From contig JANLIN010000077.1 of assembly GCA_024654345.1 (NCBI GenBank), forward strand, positions 1 through 13,134: 13,134 bases of DNA, in the 5' to 3' direction. The notes under the pieces were generated by a model, which saw nothing but the letters and a program-made list of their open reading frames with translations, made no database searches and was not told the DNA's origin. The translations under genes and the position numbers were made by a program. Origin of the DNA: Candidatus Komeilibacteria bacterium. Its GTDB lineage: Bacteria; Patescibacteriota; Patescibacteriia; UBA1558. Below, one piece after another: positions 6,343-11,894 of this stretch; position 1 is the stretch's first letter, and the number at the start of each line of letters is the position of its first letter.

Positions 6343-6639
6343 CTATTTAGTACTACCACCGTCTTTAGCCTGCTCTTTGGCCATTTTTCCACCGTGCGAC
6401 ACAAATTTACGTGTCGGTGAAAATTCTCCCAATTTGTGGCCAACCATGTTTTCAACAATATAAACCGGCAAATGCTTACGACCATTATGAACATGAATTG
6501 TAAAACCCACCATCTCCGGGGTTATGGTCGAACTCCTCGCCCAGGTCTTGATTTCATTTTTATCGCCGGGCCTGGCTTTACTCAATTTCTTGAGTAGTTT
6601 GGCATCGACGTATGGTCCTTTTTTTAGACTTCTAGACAT
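6343..6639 (-). CDS. rpsS: Small-subunit ribosomal protein S19
   Basis: S19 is in the head of the 30S, where it pairs with S13 and contacts the A-site finger bridge. The protein has 98 residues, close to the usual 92-93. It starts MSRSLKKGPYVDAKLLKKL, the diagnostic S19 N-terminus. The conserved core TWARSSTITPEMVGFTIHVH and GRKHLPVYIVENMVGHKLGE, then FSPTRKFVSHGG, follows. The start is 15 bases after the rplB stop, with no recognisable SD. It ends with TAG, one of two amber stops in the window. Confidence 0.98.
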   Translation of the reverse strand: MSRSLKKGPYVDAKLLKKLSKARPGDKNEIKTWARSSTITPEMVGFTIHVHNGRKHLPVYIVENMVGHKLGEFSPTRKFVSHGGKMAKEQAKDGGSTK

Positions 6640-6654
6640 AATCAGTTATATAAA

Positions 6655-7494
6655 TTAGCGCCTCTTCTTACGACGCTGGACTATTAATTTGTTAGAGGAT
6701 TTCACCGACTTGCGCGTCTTAACACCCAGTGCCGGCTTACCCCATGGTGTCTTCGGATGCTTCAAACCAATCGGATTCCGGGCTTCACCACCACCGTGCG
6801 CGTGATCTACCGGATTCATCGCTTTACCACGAACGGTCGGTTTTATTCCCAAATATCGTTTTCGTCCTGCTTTTCCCCAACGGATATTGCGAGCGTCCGG
6901 ATTTGATACTTGACCTACCGTTGCCAAAGCTTCCTTAGCGATCTTTCTAATCTCTCCGGAAGGCAGTTTTAACTGAGCATATTTACCCTCGATAACCATT
7001 AAGACGGCACTAGTACCGGCGCTACGTACTATTTTACCCCCCTGACCAGGCACCAATTCAATATTGTGCACCATCTGACCGGAGGGAATAAGCTGCAAAG
7101 GAAAACGATTACCAACGCCCATTTTGTATTCTTTATCTGAACTGATCACGACATCGTCTCGTTTTTGCCCATCTGCCGCCAATATATAGCCGCGACGTCC
7201 ATCTCTGTATAATATTTGGGCCAAATCAGCCTGTCTATTCGGGTCATAAACGATCGCCTCAATTCTAGCTTCGATATCAAACCTGTTCTGCAACCAATCC
7301 ACTTCCCGTATAAATCTTTTGGCACCACCACCAATATGACGCATGGTGATTTTACCCTGATTATTACGGCCGCCACTGCGCTTTTTAATATGGCGTAATT
7401 TTTTAATGGGTTTGTTCTTGGACAGATTTTCCCGCACAAGAGTTGACATCTTGCGTCGGCCTGGAGTTACTGGATTGTAAACTTTAATACCCAT
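6655..7494 (-). CDS. rplB: Large-subunit ribosomal protein L2
   Basis: L2 is essential for peptidyl-transferase-centre assembly and subunit association. The protein has 279 residues (about 273-277 is usual). Landmarks are YNPVTPGRRKMS at the N-terminus, SGGRNNQGKITMRHIGGGAK at about 40-59, LVPGQGGKIVRSAGTSA at about 147-163, and VRGKAMNPVDHAHGGGEAR at about 221-239. The last includes the conserved His near residue 231, equivalent to E. coli His229. The C-terminal tail is basic (IVQRRKKRR). The ATG lies 5 bases after the rplW stop, with no SD. No anomalies. Confidence 0.98.
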   Translation of the reverse strand: MGIKVYNPVTPGRRKMSTLVRENLSKNKPIKKLRHIKKRSGGRNNQGKITMRHIGGGAKRFIREVDWLQNRFDIEARIEAIVYDPNRQADLAQILYRDGRRGYILAADGQKRDDVVISSDKEYKMGVGNRFPLQLIPSGQMVHNIELVPGQGGKIVRSAGTSAVLMVIEGKYAQLKLPSGEIRKIAKEALATVGQVSNPDARNIRWGKAGRKRYLGIKPTVRGKAMNPVDHAHGGGEARNPIGLKHPKTPWGKPALGVKTRKSVKSSNKLIVQRRKKRR

Positions 7495-7499
7495 ATGTT

Positions 7500-7952
7500 T
7501 TATACACCTTCGTATAGCTGGATCGTTTGTCCGGCGGCCAAAGTAACCACCGCTTGGCGACGCACTTTGGTCCGACCGATCTTTCGTCCATAGCGGACGG
7601 TCTTACCCGGTTTGTTAATAATATTAACTTTCAGCACCTCAACGCCATACACTTTCTTCACCGCTTTTTTAATCTCTATCTTATTGGCTCCCGGTGCCAC
7701 CGCAAAAATATATTTGTTAAAACTACTCAAATAGGTGGCCTTTTCGGTGATAATGGGTTTAACCAACCATTTATAAGCCAGGCCCGTGTCAGTCAATGAC
7801 TGGCGGCCGTTTTTGGACGTGGTCGGCATGGCCACTTTGGCTTTCTCTTCTGCCAAAGAAACGTCCTCATCTTGACGCGCCCGCGCCTCATCAGACTGCT
7901 TCTTCTGATATTCACTATTATCGCTCTTTTTTAGTTTGCTGAAAATTCCCAT
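7500..7952 (-). CDS. rplW: Large-subunit ribosomal protein L23 with N-terminal extension
   Basis: L23 sits at the tunnel exit and is the docking site for trigger factor and the signal recognition particle. The canonical L23 fold begins at about residue 60 (YKWLVKPIITEKATYLSS), then NKYIFAVAPGANKIEIKKAV and YGVEVLKVNIINKPGK with the basic loop RYGRKIGRTKVRRQAVVTL. Before it is an extra segment of about 58 residues starting MGIFSKLKKSDNSEYQKKQS, rich in Lys, Glu, Gln and Asp and probably helical or disordered. No internal ATG sits at the core boundary, and the upstream ATG follows the rplD stop by two bases (TAAGTATG), so the long form is favoured. This addition would protrude near the nascent chain exit (inference). 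Confidence 0.95.
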   Translation of the reverse strand: MGIFSKLKKSDNSEYQKKQSDEARARQDEDVSLAEEKAKVAMPTTSKNGRQSLTDTGLAYKWLVKPIITEKATYLSSFNKYIFAVAPGANKIEIKKAVKKVYGVEVLKVNIINKPGKTVRYGRKIGRTKVRRQAVVTLAAGQTIQLYEGV

Positions 7953-7954
7953 AC

Positions 7955-8581
7955 TTATTTATAAGTTTTTTCTATCTTATCCAGTGCCGGTTTGGTGACA
8001 AGCAGGTAGGCGTTTTTCAGAAGGTCTAAAACATTCAGACTGCTGGCCGGCAAAGTTGTTACACGTTTAATATTTTTGGCGGCTCTCACTACCTGAGTTT
8101 TCCCGCTATCCATTACTACCAGTGTCCGACTGCGTCCGGTCAATTTGGTTAAGACCTTCGCCAGATCCTTCGTCTTGCCTTCTTTGGCGTCAATGTTTTC
8201 CATCACTACTAGTTTACCGGCCTGAACCTTGTTTGTTAAAACCATCTTCAAAGCCAAGTTTTTGGCTTTTTGATTAACTTTGCGACTATGATTTATTACG
8301 TTTCGTGGCCCAAAAACGACACCGCCGCCGCGCCACAATGGGGAGCGAATGGAGCCGTGCCTGGCGCGGCCAGTTCCCTTTTGGCGCCATGGTTTCCGGC
8401 CGCCACCCCTGACTTCAGAACGCGTCTTGACGTGTGCCAGATTGGGTCGACGTTGTGATTCGAGAATATCAGCCACTTCGCGTATCAGCGCCGGTTTGAT
8501 CACCACGGCGAAGATACTCTCCGGTAACTGGATTGTTCCATTTTCATCGCCTGCTTGGTTGTATAATTTTGCTTCCACCAT
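7955..8581 (-). CDS. rplD: Large-subunit ribosomal protein L4
   Basis: L4 reaches into the peptide exit tunnel with a long loop. In E. coli it also represses its own S10 operon by attenuation and translation control. The protein has 208 residues, the usual length. The extended loop is clear: TRSEVRGGGRKPWRQKGTGR, then ARHGSIRSPLWRGGGVVFGP, at about 53-92. The C-terminal half contains LVVMENIDAKEGKTKDLAKV and the Rossmann-like LVVMDSGK, with SLNVLDLLKNAYLLVTKPAL near the end. The ATG is 4 bases after the rplC stop. Given the terminator-like hairpin before rplC, L4 is a natural candidate regulator, but nothing here proves it. Confidence 0.98.
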   Translation of the reverse strand: MVEAKLYNQAGDENGTIQLPESIFAVVIKPALIREVADILESQRRPNLAHVKTRSEVRGGGRKPWRQKGTGRARHGSIRSPLWRGGGVVFGPRNVINHSRKVNQKAKNLALKMVLTNKVQAGKLVVMENIDAKEGKTKDLAKVLTKLTGRSRTLVVMDSGKTQVVRAAKNIKRVTTLPASSLNVLDLLKNAYLLVTKPALDKIEKTYK

Positions 8582-8585
8582 ACAG

Positions 8586-9341
8586 TTATTTAACGCTTTC
8601 TTCGACTAATTCTTCAACCGGTTTATTATCTTCAGCGACCGGCTGTTCGGCAGTTGTTACTTCCGGCGCGGTAGCGGCTGGTGTCTGGCTTTCCTCTGTT
8701 ACTTCCGCTTTCTGCTCAGCGACCGGCCGCGGACTAAAATCGCCTTCACCTTGTAAATATACAAAACCATTTCTCGCCCCCGGCACTGCTCCACGAATAT
8801 ACATAACCTGCGTTTCAACGTCTATTTTAATAATTTCAAGGTTGGTGGTTGTAGTCTGTTCATTTCCCATGTGACCACCCATCCTCGTGCCTTTGAATAC
8901 TCTACCCGGTCCCTTGGGTCCGATTGATCCCGGCATACGCAACTGATCTTTATGTCCGTGTGAGGCCGGTGAACCGTGGAATCCCCATCGTTTTACGACT
9001 CCTTGAAAGCCTTTGCCTTTGCTCGTGCCGGTAATTTTTATGATATCGCCCGGAGTGAATATCTCCGCACCCCAACTATCCTGAAGTTTCACCTTATCAC
9101 CAGCGATCTTGAACTCTTTGGCCCAGCGGTACTTTTTTCCTTGAAAATGACCAAGTAGTGATTTGGTTGTCTTTCTTTTCTCACCGGCGCAAATCTGCAC
9201 GGCCTCATAACCATCCTTCGTCTTATTTTTTATTTGCGTCACAGTAGCCGGATATATCTGGATCCGTGTCACCGGCACAACTTCACCGCTAGTGGCGAAT
9301 ACTTGTGTCATTTCTATTTTTTTTCCCAAGGCGACTTTCAT
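8586..9341 (-). CDS. rplC: Large-subunit ribosomal protein L3 with acidic C-terminal extension
   Basis: L3 is an early assembly protein near the peptidyl-transferase centre. Residues 1 to about 200 are a standard L3. They include LGKKIEMTQVFATSGEVVPV at the start, GTSKGKGFQGVVKRWGFHG at about 105-123, SHGHKDQLRMPGSIGP with GRVFKGTRMGGHMGNEQTT to about 164, and RGAVPGARNGFV near 183-194. The residue matching the PrmB-methylated Gln150 of E. coli is His here (GGHMGN). After about residue 204 there is a tail of about 47 residues rich in Glu, Ala, Pro, Thr and Val, strongly acidic and unusual for an rRNA-binding protein. The ATG is 23 bases after the U-run of a terminator-like hairpin and lacks an SD. 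Confidence 0.97.
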   Translation of the reverse strand: MKVALGKKIEMTQVFATSGEVVPVTRIQIYPATVTQIKNKTKDGYEAVQICAGEKRKTTKSLLGHFQGKKYRWAKEFKIAGDKVKLQDSWGAEIFTPGDIIKITGTSKGKGFQGVVKRWGFHGSPASHGHKDQLRMPGSIGPKGPGRVFKGTRMGGHMGNEQTTTTNLEIIKIDVETQVMYIRGAVPGARNGFVYLQGEGDFSPRPVAEQKAEVTEESQTPAATAPEVTTAEQPVAEDNKPVEELVEESVK

Positions 9342-9364
9342 GTAATTTTACAGATTTTACCAGT

Positions 9365-9427
9365 AAAAAACCGTGATTTACTCCGGGAATTTTAATCTTG
9401 GACTAAAACTGCCGGAACAAATCGCGG
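9365..9427 (-). terminator. Long intrinsic-terminator-like hairpin between rpsJ and rplC
   Basis: On the minus strand, bases 9427-9404 pair with 9394-9371 around a 9-base loop (9403-9395). Of 24 stem positions, 19 are Watson-Crick, 3 are G-T wobbles and 2 are mismatches (C-A and C-C). Six T follow immediately (9370-9365), which fixes the direction as minus. The plus strand has no T-run on its side. The rplC ATG begins 23 bases later, so this can work as a partial terminator or attenuator separating tuf-rpsJ from the rest of the cluster. The structure is directly readable; the regulatory role is inference. Confidence 0.85.
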
Positions 9428-9570
9428 TGGCACTTGAATACTTGCGGAAAAATCTAAATACAGACTTTTCGACAGACTATTGTGCTGTGGTTATAAAAAT
9501 TTATAATTTACTTTCTTGTTTAGATGTTCGCTATCTGATACTTCCCAAGTGGGGTTGTCAGGTGCGAATA
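9428..9570 (-). promoter_or_regulatory. Candidate structured leader upstream of the rplC attenuator
   Basis: This stretch codes for nothing I can support. It contains three nested complementary pairs on the transcribed strand. The outer is CACTTG/CAAGTG (9551-9546 with 9436-9431, extendable by two wobbles), the middle ATCTAAA/TTTAGAT (9525-9519 with 9458-9452), and the inner TTATAAA/TTTATAA (9506-9500 with 9497-9491). A direct repeat AGTCTGT (9478-9472 and 9466-9460) lies beside the middle pair. The outer helix ends a few bases before the terminator hairpin. Such short pairs can arise by chance in AT-rich DNA; the nesting is what makes it worth listing. Confidence 0.4.
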
Positions 9571-9915
9571 TTAAACCATTTTAATCTCAATGTCAACCCC
9601 CGCCGGCAAACTCAAATTCATTAACGCATCGACTGTTTTCCCACCGGAAGCGAATATATCAATCAATCGTTTATGTGTCCGCATTTCATACTGATCTTTG
9701 GAGGCTTTATGAACAAAAGTGGATTTTAACACCGTGTATTTTTTCTTGATGGTGGGTAGTGGAATAGGACCAACAACTTTGGCACCACTTCGTCGCGCAG
9801 TCTCAATAATAGTCCGCGTGGACTGATCAATAACTTTATGATCATAAGCCCGCAGTTTGATGCGAATCTTTGTCTGAACTTCCTCTTCACTTGTTTTCGG
9901 TTTCGGGGTTGTCAT
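9571..9915 (-). CDS. rpsJ: Small-subunit ribosomal protein S10 (NusE)
   Basis: S10 is a 30S head protein that also acts as NusE, binding NusB and NusG in antitermination and transcription-translation coupling. I chose the ATG at 9915, giving 114 residues starting MTTPKPKTSEEEVQ. The family core starts at KIRIKLRAYDHKVIDQSTRT. It continues with GAKVVGPIPLPTIKKKYTVL, SKDQYEMRTHKRLIDI and LPAGVDIEIKMV, all classic S10. Family members are usually about 102-105 residues, so a short N-terminal addition is present even with this start. An ATG at 9939 or a GTG at 9957 would add 8 or 14 residues, but both lie inside a hairpin between tuf and rpsJ. It is preceded by tuf and separated from rplC by a terminator-like element. 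Confidence 0.96.
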   Translation of the reverse strand: MTTPKPKTSEEEVQTKIRIKLRAYDHKVIDQSTRTIIETARRSGAKVVGPIPLPTIKKKYTVLKSTFVHKASKDQYEMRTHKRLIDIFASGGKTVDALMNLSLPAGVDIEIKMV

Positions 9916-9932
9916 ATTGTTGCCAAATGTTC

Positions 9933-9967
9933 CCCTCATGAAGTGACTAGTCGTCACCTCATGAGGG
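9933..9967 (-). repeat. Inverted repeat (hairpin) between tuf and rpsJ
   Basis: Arms 9933-9947 and 9953-9967 are complementary at 14 of 15 positions (one A-C mismatch at 9942/9958) around a 5-base loop. Each arm contains the palindrome TCATGA. No T-run follows on either strand, so it is not an ordinary intrinsic terminator. On the transcript the 3' arm ends in GAGGG, continued by one G (GAGGGG), an SD-like sequence 16 bases before the chosen rpsJ ATG. The hairpin could be a processing or stability element, or could mask ribosome access to rpsJ (inference). Confidence 0.8.
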
Positions 9968-9978
9968 AGACGAATAAT

Positions 9979-11166
9979 TTACTTAATGATTTTCGTTACC
10001 ACGCCGGCGCCCACGGTGTGACCACCTTCGCGAATCGCGAATTTCTGCTGTTCTTCCAAAGCCACCGGGGTAATAAGCTGAATGTGTAGCTTCACAGTGT
10101 CACCGGGCATAACCATCTCTGTACCTTCCGGCAATGATAGTACATCACCCGTAACATCGGTCGTTCGCATGTAGAACTGTGGTTTATAGCCTTTGAAAAA
10201 CGGGGTGTGTCGACCGCCTTCTTCTTTGGACAGGATATAAACTTCAGCTTCAAATTCAGTGTGTGGTGTGACTGTTCCTGGTTTGGCCATCACCTGACCA
10301 CGTTCCAGGTCATTCTTCTTCAAACCGCGTAACAAAATACCAGCGTTGTCGCCGGCGACGCCCTCATTTAAGGATTTGTTAAACATTTCAATACCGGTAA
10401 CCACTGTTTTCTGAGTCTCACGAATACCAACGATTTCGATTTCATCGTTTACCTTGATAATACCACGCTCGATCTTACCAGTGGCCACTGTTCCCCGGCC
10501 TTCAATGGAAAAGATATCCTCAACCGGCATCAAGAAAGGTTTCTCGGTATCACGTACCGGCTCCGGAATATAGGAATCCAGTTTGTCCACCAACTCCAAT
10601 ACCGGTTTAGCTTCATCACCATTTGGATTTTCCAGTGCTTTCAAAGCACTGCCACGAATAATTGGTGTTTCATCCCCAGGATATTCATATTTCTTGAGTA
10701 AATCTCTGATTTCCTCTTCCACCAAATCGATCAACTCCGGGTCGTCAACCTGATCAACTTTGTTAAGAAATACAATTATGTAAGGTACGCCTACCTGACG
10801 AGCCAACAGAATATGTTCACGGGTCTGGGGCATTGGACCATCGGCTGCCGACACGACTAAAATCGCACCGTCCATCTGGGCCGCGCCTGTGATCATGTTC
10901 TTGATATAGTCGGCGTGTCCCGGACAATCGATGTGCGCATAGTGACGGCTATCACTTTCATACTCAACATGCGCCGTTGCGATCGTTATTCCGCGCTGAC
11001 GTTCTTCCGGTGCGGAATCTATCATATCCACCGATTTATCCTGTGCAATTTTACCAGCCGCGGCCAAACACTTAAGTAAAGCGGCGGTCAGGGTCGTCTT
11101 GCCGTGGTCAACGTGTCCAATAGTACCGACGTTAACGTGCGGTTTTGAGCGATCAAAATTAGCCAT
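9979..11166 (-). CDS. tuf: Translation elongation factor Tu
   Basis: EF-Tu delivers aminoacyl-tRNA to the ribosomal A site in a GTP-dependent cycle. The protein has 395 residues, normal for the family. The GTPase motifs are intact: GHVDHGKT (17-24), switch I with EERQRGITI (54-62), DCPGH with the catalytic His84 (80-84), NKVD (135-138) and SALK (173-176). Domain 2 begins around KPFLMPVEDIFSIEGRGTVA, and domain 3 ends VGAGVVTKIIK. The start ATG has a strong SD (AAAAGGAG) and a near-consensus promoter about 120 bases upstream, making tuf the first gene of the cluster. Unlike the classical str operon, fusA, rpsG and rpsL are not directly upstream. A hairpin lies between its stop and rpsJ. Confidence 0.99.
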   Translation of the reverse strand: MANFDRSKPHVNVGTIGHVDHGKTTLTAALLKCLAAAGKIAQDKSVDMIDSAPEERQRGITIATAHVEYESDSRHYAHIDCPGHADYIKNMITGAAQMDGAILVVSAADGPMPQTREHILLARQVGVPYIIVFLNKVDQVDDPELIDLVEEEIRDLLKKYEYPGDETPIIRGSALKALENPNGDEAKPVLELVDKLDSYIPEPVRDTEKPFLMPVEDIFSIEGRGTVATGKIERGIIKVNDEIEIVGIRETQKTVVTGIEMFNKSLNEGVAGDNAGILLRGLKKNDLERGQVMAKPGTVTPHTEFEAEVYILSKEEGGRHTPFFKGYKPQFYMRTTDVTGDVLSLPEGTEMVMPGDTVKLHIQLITPVALEEQQKFAIREGGHTVGAGVVTKIIK

Positions 11167-11175
11167 TGTAAACTT

Positions 11176-11183
11176 CTCCTTTT
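11176..11183 (-). promoter_or_regulatory. Strong Shine-Dalgarno for tuf
   Basis: The minus strand reads AAAAGGAG, 9 bases before the tuf ATG. It is the best free-standing ribosome binding site in the window and is immediately preceded by a hairpin. Confidence 0.85.
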
Positions 11184-11280
11184 ACGCAAATATTAACCAA
11201 TTTGCGGTTACTTAGACTTAATTATTAAAGCTTGTTTAGAATCTCTTTTTTTAAGTAAAAAAAAATGCTTCACTGCGTAA
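11182..11280 (-). promoter_or_regulatory. tuf 5' leader with competing hairpins
   Basis: The transcribed leader can fold in at least two exclusive ways near the SD. One is CGCAAAT/ATTTGCG (11206-11200 with 11191-11185, 8-base loop), ending just before or touching the SD. The other is TAACC/GGTTA, whose loop takes in part of the first hairpin. The extreme 5' end, TTACGCA (11280-11274), is also complementary to TGCGTAA (11188-11182) beside the SD. A T9 run and an A7 run lie between them. The 7-bp hairpin is directly visible; switching is a hypothesis. Confidence 0.45.
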
Positions 11281-11283
11281 ACG

Positions 11284-11312
11284 ATTATAACACCGGATTT
11301 TCAGTTTGGCAA
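11284..11312 (-). promoter_or_regulatory. Near-consensus sigma-70-type promoter for the tuf cluster
   Basis: The minus strand carries -35 TTGCCA (11312-11307), a 17-base spacer and -10 TATAAT (11289-11284). A TG one base before the -10 gives an extended -10. The upstream flank to about 11400 is AT-rich, as in UP elements. The expected transcript start is near 11278, giving a leader of about 110 bases before tuf. This is likely the main promoter for tuf, rpsJ and, through the attenuator, the whole ribosomal cluster. Confidence 0.85.
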
Positions 11313-11446
11313 GGGCTTGGCGGTCAAAATCAGTAAATATCAGTCAATTTATTATTTAATAGCTAATATTAGGCAAAATATTTGGAACAAATTTATGTCC
11401 TGCCGAGACATGGATTTATTCTGAGAAATCAAGTAGCGGTCACTAT

Positions 11447-11890
11447 TTAGACTTCCTCAAAAAAATACTCATCAACATCGTCGGGAGTTGTTCCTTTTTT
11501 CGACGGAATGTCACTCCTCGCACTACCGGCTTGCGAAAAGCCATTCTCCACGCGCTCATTTAATATCTCTCGAACACTGGTGGGAGAAGTTCTAATCATG
11601 GGTGGCAACAATTCTGTTTTTTTACTGATTGGTTTTGGGGTAGTTTCTTCTGACCATGAGGGCGCGTGGGCTTCAGTCTGCGGCGGCGGGTTGTGTTCTT
11701 TTTGGACCGAATCAACATCATTAAAATTCTGCTCCCCGCGATTGGGCATGCTCGGTGCTGATGGGTTACCCACGAATTCAGTCTCGTACATATCCCACGG
11801 CATTAGCACATACGCCTCACCCTCTTCCATAATAATCACCGGGTAATTTCGAAGTTTTGCGACCGCTAATATTTTTTCAATATTTTTCAT
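11447..11890 (-). CDS. Small protein of unknown function with disordered C-terminal region
   Basis: I do not recognise this 147-residue protein. The first 40 residues look folded, with a helix (NIEKILAVAKLRN) then strands in YPVIIMEEGEAYVLMPWDMY. This loosely resembles the strand-turn-strand of Phd/YefM-type antitoxins (PVII..G.A..VL...YE), but no toxin partner is adjacent and the similarity is short. Residues 41-135 are rich in Pro, Ser, Glu, Asn and Thr and appear disordered, with a possible helix at SVREILNERV (about 105-114). The C-terminus is the acidic, aromatic DDVDEYFFEEV, which looks like a short binding motif. There is no membrane segment. The ATG is 4 bases after the stop of the membrane protein gene upstream, so the two are probably co-expressed. 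It ends 280 bases before tuf, outside that transcription unit. Confidence 0.75.
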   Translation of the reverse strand: MKNIEKILAVAKLRNYPVIIMEEGEAYVLMPWDMYETEFVGNPSAPSMPNRGEQNFNDVDSVQKEHNPPPQTEAHAPSWSEETTPKPISKKTELLPPMIRTSPTSVREILNERVENGFSQAGSARSDIPSKKGTTPDDVDEYFFEEV

Positions 11891-11894
11891 GCGA

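Noticed and set aside
9503..9564. Promoter for rplC inside the rpsJ-rplC gap (CTGACA with a distant AT-rich TATAAA)
   Set aside because: No -35/-10 pair with 16-18 base spacing and adequate matches; TATAAA has no acceptable -35.
9373..9624. Plus-strand open frame of 83 codons in the rpsJ-rplC gap
   Set aside because: It starts at GTG inside the terminator stem, has no SD, runs into rpsJ antisense, and resembles no family I know. The stem-loop explains the sequence better.
11241..11270. T9 and A7 runs in the tuf leader as an intrinsic terminator
   Set aside because: No GC-bearing stem precedes the T-run; the runs pair only with each other as an AT stem.
11395..11411. ATGTC/GACAT hairpin as terminator of the two-gene unit
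   Set aside because: Only five base pairs and no T-run after it.
11447..11890. Type II toxin-antitoxin locus
   Set aside because: Only a short antitoxin-like resemblance; the adjacent gene is a membrane propeller protein, not a toxin.
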